Origin: Deltaproteobacteria bacterium
GTDB taxonomy: Bacteria > Myxococcota_A > UBA796 > GCA-2862545
Reading direction: 5' to 3'
Assembly (NCBI GenBank): GCA_006226595.1
Contig: SBGP01000077.1
Span: 124,001 to 188,000, forward strand
DNA length: 64,000 nucleotides
Under the pieces are notes generated by a model that saw only the letters and a list, made by a program, of their open reading frames with translations, did not search any database and was not told where the DNA came from. Below are positions 18,093 through 26,594 of the stretch, piece after piece; the first letter of the stretch is position 1, and each line of letters begins with the position of its first letter. The translations under genes were made by a program, and so were the position numbers.

Positions 18093-18284
18093 ATGGACCA
18101 TCAGTTCGACGCGATGACCGAGACCGAGACCCACGACAACCCGGTGGACGCTGGCGCCTCCCCTGGCGAGTACACCGGGTGGATCACCGTGGATGTCGAG
18201 CGCACCGACGAGCTGGCCGGACCGCACGCGGAGGTGCTCGCGGCCGTCGTCGCCAGCTTCCGCACCGAGCTCGGGCTGCAGTAG
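18093..18284 (+). CDS. Small hypothetical protein (63 aa)
   Basis: Begins MDHQFDAMTETETHDNPVDA and ends in a conserved-looking block ITVDVERTDELAGPHAEV followed by LAAVVASFRTELGLQ. It has no Cys, signal peptide or membrane helix and is acidic at the N-terminus. GCGGAGGCATC before the ATG is a good ribosome-binding site, and the 160 bases upstream are markedly AT-rich compared with their surroundings, as expected for a promoter. A second, decayed copy of the C-terminal block lies 125 bases downstream, which implies the block has been under selection as a unit. Family not recognised; a peptide precursor or partner-binding domain is possible. Confidence 0.65.
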   Translation: MDHQFDAMTETETHDNPVDAGASPGEYTGWITVDVERTDELAGPHAEVLAAVVASFRTELGLQ

Positions 18285-18384
18285 GCACGCCACCGGTGGC
18301 GACACACGGCGCGCACGGTCGCCGAGCTGCCTTGCGCTACTCCCGAGGTCGGAGCCGTGCGGTCGAGACCGATTCTCCTCGGCT

Positions 18385-18522
18385 GTGACGAGGAGGTCCC
18401 GCGCATCGACCGGGTGCATCACCGTGGACGTCGATCGCGCGGACGAGCTGGCCGGACCGCACGCGGAGGTGCCGGCGACCGTCATGGGCGGCTTCCGCGC
18501 CGAGCTAGGCCTGCAGCAGGCA
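18385..18522 (+). pseudogene. Decayed tandem copy of the 63-aa gene
   Basis: The frame reads TGCITVDVDRADELAGPHAE then VPATVMGGFRAELGLQQ, clearly a duplicate of the end of the 63-aa protein. At the DNA level the two copies share an uninterrupted stretch of about 30 bases. The copy lacks an ATG and ribosome-binding site, its N-terminal half is unrelated, and the stop after LQ is lost so the frame runs into the next gene. A GTG at 18385 could start it, but I read it as a relic. Confidence 0.6.
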
Positions 18523-18602
18523 AGGGAGGCACGACGGCTCGGACCTCCAAAAGGCTCCCCACCCACCGGCCGCCCACGGCTACGCTGTCGTGGGAGGAAC
18601 GC

Positions 18603-19154
18603 ATGCTCCTGCTGTGGACGATGGTCCTCGCGTGCACATCCGTCCGCAATGACGACCTGGGAACCGAAGAAAGCGGCCTGTCCGACGAGCCGACACGCTG
18701 CCCCGAAGACCTCGGCTCTCCGGAGCCCGGCGAGTGGCTGATCGCGAACTACCGCCACCTCAACTTCTGCGTGGACACCGGACACGCGGTCCACCTGCAC
18801 CTCCGGGGCCGGGTCGCATGCGCTGAACGCTTCGAAACGAGCTCCGAGCACCTCGGCAGTGGGACCCTCACCGACGACGGTCACACCGAGCTCGTACGCA
18901 TCGCGACCGCGCTCGCCGCGGCTCCGCCCGCGGCGGTCGACGACACGGCCTCCCAGTCCTGCCCCGGCAACTCGCAGGGACTGACCTTCAACCAGCAGGG
19001 CGGCGGGCGAGGCTACGAGTGGGGCTACTACCTGGAGGGCGGCGGTCAGTCGGAGCGCCCCGCCGAACTCGATGACGCGGACGCGTTTGGCGCCGCTGTC
19101 CTGGACGCGCTGTCCACCGGAACCCCACACCCCTGGGTCGTCCCCGACTGGTGA
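18603..19154 (+). CDS. Putative lipoprotein of unknown function (183 aa)
   Basis: Short signal MLLLWTMVLAC with lipobox VLAC, so lipidated at Cys11. The mature part has scattered Cys (TRCPEDL, NFCVDTGH, RVACAERF, SQSCPGNS) suggesting two disulfides, and a Gly-rich segment GGGRGYEWGYYLEGGG. TGGGAGGAAC precedes the ATG; TACGCT at 18581-18586 could be the -10. Family not recognised; the compact Cys pattern suggests an extracytoplasmic binding protein or inhibitor. Confidence 0.7.
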   Translation: MLLLWTMVLACTSVRNDDLGTEESGLSDEPTRCPEDLGSPEPGEWLIANYRHLNFCVDTGHAVHLHLRGRVACAERFETSSEHLGSGTLTDDGHTELVRIATALAAAPPAAVDDTASQSCPGNSQGLTFNQQGGGRGYEWGYYLEGGGQSERPAELDDADAFGAAVLDALSTGTPHPWVVPDW

Positions 19155-19231
19155 TGCGGTCCCAGGTGACGCGAGAAGGACCGGAGGCGCTCGGCAACCT
19201 GCGAGCGACGTCGGTGCACGCGGACATGCCG

Positions 19232-19924
19232 CTACGGCGTGCAGCTCAGGTACACGGACTGCGAGAGCCAGGTCTCGTCCGGGTAATAGGCGAACACCGC
19301 CGCCCCGTCCTTGAGCGTGTCGATGAGGCGCTGGGACACGGCGCTGTCGACCGCCGGGCATCCCCAGCTTCGCCCGAGCCAGCCGTGCTCGTCGATGAAC
19401 GACTCGCTTGCATAGTGGGCGCCGTGGATGACGATGGCGCGCTCCCGTGCCCGGTCGTTCACCCCGCTCTCGAGCCCGTCCAGGCGAAGCGAGTAGCCGT
19501 GCTTGCCGTGGTAGGTCTCGGCGGTGCGAAACAGTCCCAGGCTGCTCTGGTGGGAGTTGGGCGTGTTGCTGAAGCGCTGGGCCTCGAGCCCGCCCGTCCC
19601 CTGACCGTGGGAGACGTGCTCGTGGAACAACACTTCCTGGGTGGCGAGGTCGATCACCCACAGCCGCTCCTCGGTGGATGGCCGGGAGAAGTCGATGATC
19701 GCCAGCAGCGAGGCGCTGGACTCGGTCAGCTCGCCTGCGGCTCGGGCGCAGGTCACGCTCGTCACTGCGGCGTCGAGCACCGAGTCCTCGAGCTGGGGGA
19801 CCACGCGCTTGAGTGAGGCGTTCAGGCCTGGTTCGCTCGGACCCCGGTCGCTGGCGACACCCGTCGAGACCGCGGCGACGAGCATGCCTGCGGCGACGAG
19901 CGTGGGGATGGGTCGCGCGAACAT
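19232..19924 (-). CDS. Murein L,D-transpeptidase-like protein (YkuD_2 family)
   Basis: 230 residues. The N-terminus MFARPIPTLVAAGMLVAAVS is a signal peptide. The catalytic core has AIVIHGAHYAS and GRSWGCPAVD, the His and SxGC-type Cys motif of L,D-transpeptidases in the version found in the YkuD_2 catalytic family (PF13645). Such enzymes make 3-3 cross-links in peptidoglycan or attach lipoproteins to it in the periplasm. Start 19924 is preceded by GGTGG. The gene stands alone, convergent with the lipoprotein gene. Activity is inferred from the motifs. Confidence 0.85.
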   Translation of the reverse strand: MFARPIPTLVAAGMLVAAVSTGVASDRGPSEPGLNASLKRVVPQLEDSVLDAAVTSVTCARAAGELTESSASLLAIIDFSRPSTEERLWVIDLATQEVLFHEHVSHGQGTGGLEAQRFSNTPNSHQSSLGLFRTAETYHGKHGYSLRLDGLESGVNDRARERAIVIHGAHYASESFIDEHGWLGRSWGCPAVDSAVSQRLIDTLKDGAAVFAYYPDETWLSQSVYLSCTP

Positions 19925-20371
19925 GTTCCACCCATATCCCAGGTTTGGCCTGGGGGCCGCGTGGGAGTCGCCCGCCACATCACGCCCTCGCATTGGTCGA
20001 GGACGTCGCACAACCCTTCGCAGCCTGTGTAGCCATTCGCATGGTTGCCCACCCACAGATCTTGGCCCCCGACTCTCCGTCTCTACCTCTCGAACGCGAC
20101 GCCGACCTCGACGCTGACATCGAAGAGCTCGTCGGCACCATGACAGCGGGAGCCCGCCATCGTACGGGCGGTCGGCCGCCCGGCCTTCGGGAACGTGCCT
20201 CGCGAGGCCCCAACGACGGCATCCGTCGTGGTGTCGTCTGGTCCCTCACCCATCCGATTGCGACGGCAGCGAACGTGCCGAGGTTGCGCAGGCAGCCCGC
20301 CCGCGGTCGCCCGCGGTCCGCCCCCGAGCGCTCGGTGGCTGCTCGTCGGGCCGCTGGCTCTCCGACGAGAG
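19925..20371. other. Intergenic region without recognised gene
   Basis: 447 bases between the L,D-transpeptidase start and the eCIS-core stop. Open frames here on both strands are short and of shadow type (Arg/Pro/Ala-biased); a frame from ATG 20041 on plus has no ribosome-binding site and low-complexity sequence. The right end holds the hairpin described separately. Confidence 0.5.
20342..20369 (-). terminator. Hairpin after the eCIS-core gene
   Basis: CTCGTCGG (20342-20349) and CCGACGAG (20362-20369) form an eight-pair stem with a 12-base loop, two bases past the stop codon. There is no U-run, so it may be a weak or Rho-assisted terminator. Confidence 0.45.
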
Positions 20372-21784
20372 CTAGTGCGGCGGGTTGATGACCCAGCCCT
20401 TGATGGTGTCCCAGTGGCGCTCGATGAGGAAGGTCTGCACCGCGGTGTAGTTCGGCTCGCCCTCTGTCTTCGTCCAGGTCTTGTCGTCGTCCACCTTGGC
20501 CTTGATCTCCTGGTACACCTCGTTCGACAGGCCCGCCTTGAACGCCTGATCGTCGAAGTCCGCCTTCTTGATGCGAATGACGGACTTCGCCTGGACAAGG
20601 CCACGGAGAGGGGCCGGAACCGTGATGGGTCCGTTGGCCTTGGCCCAGCCCGACAAGCCCACCGCCAGCAGGACGAATTTGGCGAACTCGGCCTTCTGCG
20701 TGCCGTTGAGGTACAGGTCCGCCGCCGCGACACCCATGCGCTTTCGCACGGTCTCCATCGACGCCAGGATGGCCTTCGACAGGTCGTCGTCGACGCCGAC
20801 CTGCTTCATCAGCGCCTCGAGCCAGCTGCTGAAGGTCTCGAGGCTGAGGGACTCGTCGACCGCCACCGCGTCCGAGGCGGCGTCCTTGCGCTTGTTCCCC
20901 GTGGCCTTGCGCTGCGACTGGTCTGGATCCAGCGTGTTGGAGATCGCCGAGGTGCCTTGCTGGTTCTCCTTGGGGCGGAAGTTGATGTTGTCGACACCCG
21001 TGAAGCCATAGGCGTTGAGCAGCTGGTTGTGCTGACCCTTGTGCTTCTCGCCACGGGTGTCCCTGAAGGCGCCGACGCCATCCTTGTCCATGCGCTGCGT
21101 CGCGAGCAGGGTGGCCAGCGAGTTCTCGACCGTGAGGTGGTCGTTGTCCTTCTTGTTGTGCTGGGAGCCGTTCTTTACGAGGTCGTAGGAATAGTGAACG
21201 TAGGCGTCTTCGTCCTCGTGCAGGTCGATGACCTGGCTGTTGTTGCGCACCTGCTTGTGGTCCATCTGCGCCACACCGGCGCCGGCACTTGGGCCCGCCG
21301 CACCCAGCCCGGGGTCCTTACCCGCCGCCGCCTTGGCGCCGGCAGCATCCGCCTCGCGTTCGAGCGCTTCGTCGACGTTGACGTCGCTGCCCTTGAACTG
21401 GGCCGTCACGGGCACTCGGCCCTGCCGCTGCTGCACCACGTGTGCGAGCTCGTGGCCGAGCAACTCGGCCCCCTTCTGCGTCTCGGGCTGGTACCGCCCC
21501 GGCGCAAAGTCGATGGACTCTCCGGTCGTCACGGCCTCGGCACCCAGACCGCCCGCATGCTCGCCCGTCGAGATCTCCACACTCGAGAAGTCGGCCCCGA
21601 AGGCCGCCTCCATCCTCGCCAGCACGCCGCCCTGCTGCAGATCCGTCGCCGCAGGGGTTGCCCCCCGGAGCTCGGAGGCCACGCGGCTGTTGTCGGGTCC
21701 GGAGGCCCCTGCAGCGCTCGGCGCCTGCGCGCGATCCGATCCGGTCGCCGCAGCCGGGCCTGCGCTCCTATGCCTCTTGTCCAT
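20372..21784 (-). CDS. eCIS-core (DUF4157) domain protein
   Basis: 470 residues. After a disordered head ([15 protein letters not shown]...) comes the DUF4157/eCIS-core domain (about 50-125): [28 protein letters not shown], and [13 protein letters not shown] with a zinc-peptidase-like HExxH (HELAH). The C-terminal 300 residues are charged and match nothing I know (for example [20 protein letters not shown]). DUF4157 proteins are common cargo or accessory proteins of extracellular contractile injection systems and toxins. Start 21784 has GGAGG five bases upstream. No other injection-system gene is in the window, so it is an orphan effector candidate. No signal peptide, as expected for eCIS cargo. 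Confidence 0.85.
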   Translation of the reverse strand: MDKRHRSAGPAAATGSDRAQAPSAAGASGPDNSRVASELRGATPAATDLQQGGVLARMEAAFGADFSSVEISTGEHAGGLGAEAVTTGESIDFAPGRYQPETQKGAELLGHELAHVVQQRQGRVPVTAQFKGSDVNVDEALEREADAAGAKAAAGKDPGLGAAGPSAGAGVAQMDHKQVRNNSQVIDLHEDEDAYVHYSYDLVKNGSQHNKKDNDHLTVENSLATLLATQRMDKDGVGAFRDTRGEKHKGQHNQLLNAYGFTGVDNINFRPKENQQGTSAISNTLDPDQSQRKATGNKRKDAASDAVAVDESLSLETFSSWLEALMKQVGVDDDLSKAILASMETVRKRMGVAAADLYLNGTQKAEFAKFVLLAVGLSGWAKANGPITVPAPLRGLVQAKSVIRIKKADFDDQAFKAGLSNEVYQEIKAKVDDDKTWTKTEGEPNYTAVQTFLIERHWDTIKGWVINPPH

Positions 21785-22171
21785 GCCAACCTCCGCCGAT
21801 GGGTCCCACAACCTCGGCCCAGGTGCCAAAGCAGAGGAAAGATCCGCGCATCTCGGTTCTTGGTAGCGCTTCGCACACATTAGCCCATCCGTCGCGTGCT
21901 CACGCGACGAACGCGCGACCAGGGCTCGGCCTGGGCGACGACCGGCGCACGAGGGTGCGAGCGCGAAGCGAGGACGACGAGGGGCCCGCCCTCGACTCGT
22001 GGCAATCGGGTGCACGGGGTCTTGGTGGAGACCATGCACGATCATCGTCGCGGGCGGGGCGTGGGCCTCGGTGCCGAGCGTCACCGGTGGCGGACGCCGG
22101 GAGTCGCCAACCCACCGAGGAGCGTTCCACCACGCGCCTCGGTTCGCCAACGCGCCTGGTAGGCTCGCCGC
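21785..22171. other. Divergent intergenic region (eCIS-core / araC-like)
   Basis: 387 bases with no convincing gene; the open frames are biased shadows. It must hold the promoter of the eCIS-core gene (GGAGG next to 21784) and, at its right end, the -10 of the AraC-type gene. Confidence 0.5.
22160..22165 (+). promoter_or_regulatory. Putative -10 box TAGGCT (leaderless start)
   Basis: TAGGCT ends six bases before ATG 22172 and no Shine-Dalgarno is present, so transcription would start at or next to the A of the ATG. The same hexamer precedes the fructosamine-kinase-like gene on the other strand. Confidence 0.5.
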
Positions 22172-23212
22172 ATGCCCCTTCCTGCCTATGCTGGCGAGCC
22201 CGTAGCCCCCGTCCCGGACCACCCGGATGCGACGGTGCGCGCAGCAATGGCACTCGGTCTGATCGGGTACGGCGCCTCGCTGGGTCTGCCGCTCCCGGAT
22301 CTCCTGGGCATGGTGGGCATGTCGCCGCAACAGATGACGGACCCCGATGCGCAGGTCCCGGTCCAGGCCATGAAGCAACTCGTGGCGCGCATCGACGCCG
22401 CGGCGGGAGGGCGCTCCGTGGGCCTGGAGATGGTGGCGATGGCTTCGCCGAACATCCACGCCCTCGTCGAGCTGGCCGCGCACAGCGCCTCGACGATTGG
22501 CGAGGCCATGGACCTGCACCTTCGCTACGCCCGACTCACCAGCTCACACGCCCAGACCTGGCTCGAGCGTCAGCCTCCATTCGCCGCCATCCGTCTCCGT
22601 CACCTCGCGTCAGTCGAGGTCCTCACCCATCCCTTGGAGATCGGCATTGCACTCGTGCACCGGGGGCTGCGGCGGTTGGGGGCGACGAACTTCACGGAGG
22701 TCCACCTCCCACACGCACCGGCCGGACCGCTCGAGGCCTATGAAGCCCACTTCGGCTGCCCCGTCCACACCGAGTCCTTCGGCACCGCCCTGGTCTTTCC
22801 CCTCGAAGTGCTGGACCGCCCCTGTGCGCATGCGGACCCGGTGCTGTCGCGCTCCGTGATCGCGCGCCTCGAGAAGGTGCTTCCCGACGGGGACGACGCC
22901 CTCGCGGACCTTCGCCGCGCCATCGCCGCCCACGCGGCCCCCGCCCAGTACAGCGCCGCCTCCATCGCTACGCGCATGGGCCGGAGCCTGCGCAGCCTGC
23001 AGCGCGAGGCCCTCCAGGCCGGGACCACCCTGCGCCAGACCATCGAGGACGTGCGCGTCGCGCGGGCCAAGGAGCTCCTCGGCGACGACGGACTCAGCGT
23101 CGACGAGGTAGGCTTTCTGGTGGATTACTCGGAGCGAGCGGCGTTCTCGCGGGCCTTCAAGCGCGCCACCGGGCAGACCCCGGCGGAGTTTCGGCGGAGT
23201 GGCGCGAACTGA
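22172..23212 (+). CDS. AraC-family transcriptional regulator (OruR/ArgR-like)
   Basis: 346 residues, the usual size for AraC proteins with a PF12625 (arabinose-binding-like) N-terminal domain. The C-terminal double HTH is clear: [20 protein letters not shown] as first helix pair, [20 protein letters not shown] and [20 protein letters not shown] as the second. ATG 22172 lacks a Shine-Dalgarno and sits six bases after a -10-like box. The nearest plausible target is the small DUF1330 gene 82 bases downstream. Effector unknown. Confidence 0.92.
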   Translation: MPLPAYAGEPVAPVPDHPDATVRAAMALGLIGYGASLGLPLPDLLGMVGMSPQQMTDPDAQVPVQAMKQLVARIDAAAGGRSVGLEMVAMASPNIHALVELAAHSASTIGEAMDLHLRYARLTSSHAQTWLERQPPFAAIRLRHLASVEVLTHPLEIGIALVHRGLRRLGATNFTEVHLPHAPAGPLEAYEAHFGCPVHTESFGTALVFPLEVLDRPCAHADPVLSRSVIARLEKVLPDGDDALADLRRAIAAHAAPAQYSAASIATRMGRSLRSLQREALQAGTTLRQTIEDVRVARAKELLGDDGLSVDEVGFLVDYSERAAFSRAFKRATGQTPAEFRRSGAN

Positions 23213-23294
23213 GGGATCTGTGGCGCCTTCGGTCCTACGGCCGGACGGCGAATCCCGGCACGCTCTCCTCGCAACCCCAAGCGAGGAGGACAAC

Positions 23295-23606
23295 ATGTCT
23301 GCCTACTTCATCGCCGCCTACGACATCCACGACCCCGAGACCTACGCCAAGTACAACCCTGGGAGCATGGAGACGATCATGACCACCCTCGCGCGGCACG
23401 GCGGCAAGCTCGTCTGCATCGGTGCGAACGCCGACTACCTCGCGGACCAGTCCCGCGACGCCATGGTCGTGCTGGAGTTCCCCACCCGCGAGGCGGCCTT
23501 CGCGTGGCACGACGACCCGGACTACGTGCCGGTCCGCGCCCATCGTCTGGCGTCCACCCACAACGTCGTGGCCACCGTGCTCGAGGCACCGCCGGCCCCG
23601 GCGTAG
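23295..23606 (+). CDS. DUF1330 domain protein
   Basis: 103 residues, full length for the family. MSAYFIAAYDIHDPETYAKY, then a central IGANADYL and the conserved VVLEFPTREAAFAWHDDPDY. These are small dimeric alpha+beta-barrel (ferredoxin-like) cytoplasmic proteins without assigned reaction. AGGAGG (23284-23289) sets the start. It follows the AraC-type regulator in the same direction and may be its target. Confidence 0.9.
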   Translation: MSAYFIAAYDIHDPETYAKYNPGSMETIMTTLARHGGKLVCIGANADYLADQSRDAMVVLEFPTREAAFAWHDDPDYVPVRAHRLASTHNVVATVLEAPPAPA

Positions 23607-23662
23607 CCGCGACAGGGCTCTCACGCGACCGCCGCGTGGGAGCCACGCGTTCGAGCGTCAAC

Positions 23663-23704
23663 AAAGAAGCGCCCCGGCCACCCGAGAAGGAACCGGAGCG
23701 CTTC
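23663..23704 (-). terminator. Rho-independent-type terminator of ftsZ
   Basis: GAAGCGCCCCGG (23666-23677) pairs with CCGGAGCGCTTC (23693-23704), 11 of 12 positions. On the minus strand the stem is followed by TTTGTT. It lies 52 bases past the ftsZ stop and closes the dcw cluster. Confidence 0.75.
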
Positions 23705-23755
23705 AGCGATATGCGAGGTTTCAGGTGCGGAGTTGCCTAAAACCCCGCCCGAGAA

Positions 23756-24871
23756 TCAGTCCGCGTGACGGAAGAACGTCGGGATGTCGTAGTCCTCGTG
23801 CAGACGGTCGTAGCCGCTGTGCAGCTCGCGGCCGCGGCTGTTGCCACCGACGCTGCGCACGACGCGCTCGTTCACGCGACGCTCGACGCTCTGCGGCTGC
23901 AGCATCTGACGGGTCTCCTCGAAGCCGGTGGCGATGACGGTGACGCGGGACTCGTCTTCCATCGTCTCGTCCGTGACCCAGCCCCAGATGACTTCGCAGT
24001 CCTCGTGGGCCTCTTCCTGGATGAGCGAGGCCGCCTCGTGCATCTCGTACATCGTCAGGTTGCCGTTGCCGGTGATGTTGATGAGCACGCTGGTCGCGCC
24101 GACGATGCTCACGTCGTCGAGCAGCGGGCTCGAGATGGCGCGCTGGGCCGCCTCGACCGTCTTGTGCTCGCCGGACGCCGTGCCGACGCCCATCAGCGCG
24201 ACGCCCTTGCCGCCCATGATGGTGCGAACGTCGGCGAAGTCGACGTTGACCATGCCCTGGAAGTTGATCAGGTCGCTGACGCCCTTCACGGCCTGGAGCA
24301 GGACCTCGTCGGCCATGCGGAACGCATCGCGCATGGAGGTACGCTCGGAGGCCATTGCCACCAGGCGCTGGTTCGGGATGGTGATCAGCGTGTCGACGTT
24401 CGCGGTGAGGGACTCGATGCCCTCCTCGGCCTGACGACGACGGCGCTTGCCCTCGAAGAAGAACGGGCGGGTGACGACCGCGACGGTCAGTGCACCGCAC
24501 TCGCGAGCCACCTGGGCGATGACCGGCGCCGCGCCGGTGCCCGTGCCGCCGCCCATGCCGGCGGTGACGAAGACCATGTCCGCGCCCACGACGAGCTCGG
24601 CGACCCGGTCGCGGTCCTCGAGGGCCGCCTCACGGCCGACCTCCGGGTCCGCACCCGCGCCGAGACCCTTGGTCAGCTGGGTGCCCAGCTGGAAGCGCCG
24701 GGGAGCCAGGCTGCGGCGGAGGTCCTGCGCGTCGGTGTTCATCGCGATGAACTCCACGCCGGTCAGTCCGCTGGAAATCATCGTGTTGATGGCGTTGCCG
24801 CCACCGCCACCGACGCCAATTACCTTGATGCGGGCCCCTTGGGCCTCTGCCTCGTCCACGATCTCGATCAT
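23756..24871 (-). CDS. ftsZ: Cell division GTPase FtsZ
   Basis: 371 residues. It polymerises into the cytokinetic Z ring and hydrolyses GTP. The nucleotide-binding loop starts IGVGGGGGNAINTM; the tubulin signature GGGTGTG is at 107-113; the T7 loop NVDFADVR supplies the catalytic Asp across the interface. The C-terminal linker is short and ends in DIPTFFR, the conserved tail that normally binds FtsA/ZipA-type anchors. Start 24871 is preceded by GGAGG. Its neighbour is ftsQ; ftsA, usually between the two, is missing here, so the membrane anchor is encoded elsewhere or replaced. Confidence 0.98.
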   Translation of the reverse strand: MIEIVDEAEAQGARIKVIGVGGGGGNAINTMISSGLTGVEFIAMNTDAQDLRRSLAPRRFQLGTQLTKGLGAGADPEVGREAALEDRDRVAELVVGADMVFVTAGMGGGTGTGAAPVIAQVARECGALTVAVVTRPFFFEGKRRRRQAEEGIESLTANVDTLITIPNQRLVAMASERTSMRDAFRMADEVLLQAVKGVSDLINFQGMVNVDFADVRTIMGGKGVALMGVGTASGEHKTVEAAQRAISSPLLDDVSIVGATSVLINITGNGNLTMYEMHEAASLIQEEAHEDCEVIWGWVTDETMEDESRVTVIATGFEETRQMLQPQSVERRVNERVVRSVGGNSRGRELHSGYDRLHEDYDIPTFFRHAD

Positions 24872-24921
24872 GAGCTACCTCCGCAGGTTGTTCTCGGGTT
24901 GCGTCTCCGCGGCTCGCGCCG

Positions 24922-25692
24922 CTAGCTTCCGGCCGCCGGACCCTCGATGGGGCGCACGATGGCCACCGACTTCGGCGCCAGATCGACGAGGATCGGCGAC
25001 GAGAGGTCGACATCTCGCTCGATCAGCGCGGCCAGGCGGTCCACCTGGCGTTCGCGTCCGTCGAGCCCAAATCGAATGCGGGCACCGTCCACGGTGTGGA
25101 GGGTGAAGCCCCGCGTGCTGGCGAACACCAGCTCGCTCACCTGCCCTCGGAACACGAGGCCCTTGCGGTCGAGCTCGTCGATGAGCGCGAGCGCGTCGCG
25201 GACCGCGAGTCGCGGCAGGTCCGGGTGGCGTGCCGCGAGCTCCGCGTCCACGCCGCTGATCACCGGGTAGTCCAAGTCGTCGCCTTCCACCTCGAGGAAG
25301 ACCTCGCCGGTCTCGTCGATGTAGTACAGCGCGTCGGTCCGCAGCAGCGCCACGGGACGTCGCTCGGTGATCTCGATGCGCACCGTGTCCGGGAACACGG
25401 CGCGAGCGCGAGCGCTGCGCACCCAGGGGTGCCGCTCGACGCCGACCCGCGCCTTCTCGACATCCGCGGCCCAGATGGTGGTGCCGTTGCGAATGTCCGA
25501 CAGGTGGCGGAGCGAGGCCACCTGCGCGCGGTCGTTCCCCACGAACTCCACGTTCTCCACGAGCATGAGGTCCGGGCGGACCAACACGAACCCACCGACC
25601 AGTGCAGCTGCACCGGTGAGGAAGCCGAAGCCGACGAGCAGCCCGGATGCGAATCGCCGCAGCGAAGCGCGCTTCACGGAAGGGATCTTCAC
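24922..25692 (-). CDS. ftsQ: Cell division protein FtsQ (DivIB-like)
   Basis: 256 residues from GTG 25692. A single membrane segment (about 15-38, SGLLVGFGFLTGAAALVGGF) is followed by the POTRA domain (LMLVENVEFVGNDRAQVASL to TERRPVALL) and the FtsQ domain. FtsQ links FtsL/FtsB to the rest of the divisome in the periplasm. The start is uncertain: there is no Shine-Dalgarno before GTG 25692, and an in-frame ATG at 25818 would add 42 Pro-rich cytoplasmic residues. Only 50 bases separate it from ftsZ. Confidence 0.9.
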   Translation of the reverse strand: MKIPSVKRASLRRFASGLLVGFGFLTGAAALVGGFVLVRPDLMLVENVEFVGNDRAQVASLRHLSDIRNGTTIWAADVEKARVGVERHPWVRSARARAVFPDTVRIEITERRPVALLRTDALYYIDETGEVFLEVEGDDLDYPVISGVDAELAARHPDLPRLAVRDALALIDELDRKGLVFRGQVSELVFASTRGFTLHTVDGARIRFGLDGRERQVDRLAALIERDVDLSSPILVDLAPKSVAIVRPIEGPAAGS

Positions 25693-26032
25693 GAGGAGTG
25701 AGGGGGAGGTGGGGTGGGATTCAGAGTGTCGAGTCGGGGAGACTCGAGCGGGAGGGTTGGCCCGTCGGGGAGACGGTCCGGTGGGTACGCCCTTTGTACC
25801 GGGCTCAGCGCACCTCATCAAGCGACTCGATCGAAATCGATCAAATTCGCCGAAAACCAAGGTTCTAACGTTGAGGATTTTCTTCGGTATGGGAGGGCGA
25901 ACGGTGCGAATGCGGCGCGTACGGGGCACCTCCCAGCGCCACCAAACGACACGGACCCATCCCTCGGCTGTCGGCCACCGTTCCAAACCCGTGGGCCACG
26001 TCCCGCATCGAGGCCCGCCCATGCGGCCCACC
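25693..26032. promoter_or_regulatory. AT-rich divergent promoter region (ftsQ / lipoprotein)
   Basis: 340 bases without a convincing gene. The part 25815-25885 is distinctly AT-rich and contains repeated ATCGA elements; it is the best place for a promoter of ftsQ-ftsZ on minus and of the lipoprotein on plus. An individual -10/-35 could not be fixed. Confidence 0.4.
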
Positions 26033-26593
26033 ATGCGAAGATGCCGCATGCACCTTGCCCTTCTCGCCCTCGTCGCCGCGTGCGCCACCCCTGCATCGGA
26101 GGCTCCCCTGCCCGCACCCGAGTCCCCCGAGGCCCACACCGCCGCGCTCGTCCTCCCCACTCCCGCGTCGGCGCGCGAGCTTGGACTGCACCTGAGCCTC
26201 GGCAGGCGCGAGCGCAGCCGGGACTCCCACGGCACGACCGCCACCGTGCTCCTCGCCGACCATGCGCTCGCCGTACGCTACGCCGCCACGGGTCGCGCCA
26301 AGGGCCATGAGCGACCGCCCGCCGACACCACCCTCACCGACGCCCAGCTCGCGGAGGTGCGCGTGTGGATCGAGGAAGCCGGCCTTCTCGAGCCTCGCAC
26401 CGTGGCGGGGCACACCGGGAGCGACACCACCTCGGTCTCCGCGAGCGCCAGCGTGTGGTTCGCCGGCGCCGAGCCCGTGCTCACCGCGGTCACGGGAGAG
26501 CGCGGCGGCCTCGAGGGCGGCGACGTGCGCGACGACACGGCGTACCGCGCCATCGGCGGCCTCGTGCGCAGGCTCGAAGCGCTCGCGCGGTAA
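26033..26593 (+). CDS. Putative lipoprotein of unknown function (186 aa)
   Basis: Signal MRRCRMHLALLALVAAC with lipobox VAAC. The mature protein begins with an Ala/Pro-rich linker, then a compact alpha/beta region (LGLHLSLGRRERSRDSHGTT, TDAQLAEVRVWIEEAGLLEP). ATG 26033 is chosen because it supplies the basic n-region; ATG 26048 is possible and neither has a good ribosome-binding site. It interrupts the dcw cluster in opposite orientation: its stop is one base from the ddl stop. Family not recognised. Confidence 0.7.
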   Translation: MRRCRMHLALLALVAACATPASEAPLPAPESPEAHTAALVLPTPASARELGLHLSLGRRERSRDSHGTTATVLLADHALAVRYAATGRAKGHERPPADTTLTDAQLAEVRVWIEEAGLLEPRTVAGHTGSDTTSVSASASVWFAGAEPVLTAVTGERGGLEGGDVRDDTAYRAIGGLVRRLEALAR

Positions 26594-26594
26594 A

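Noticed and set aside
20041-20388. Plus-strand frame from ATG 20041 (about 115 residues)
   Set aside because: No ribosome-binding site, Arg/Pro-biased second half and overlap with the end of the eCIS-core gene.
20195-21883. 562-residue plus-strand frame opposite the eCIS-core gene
   Set aside because: Leu/Val/Arg-rich shadow sequence without a ribosome-binding site; the minus strand carries the DUF4157 motifs.
24872-24921. A short or degenerate ftsA between ftsQ and ftsZ
   Set aside because: Only 50 bases are present, enough for the ftsZ ribosome-binding site but nothing more.
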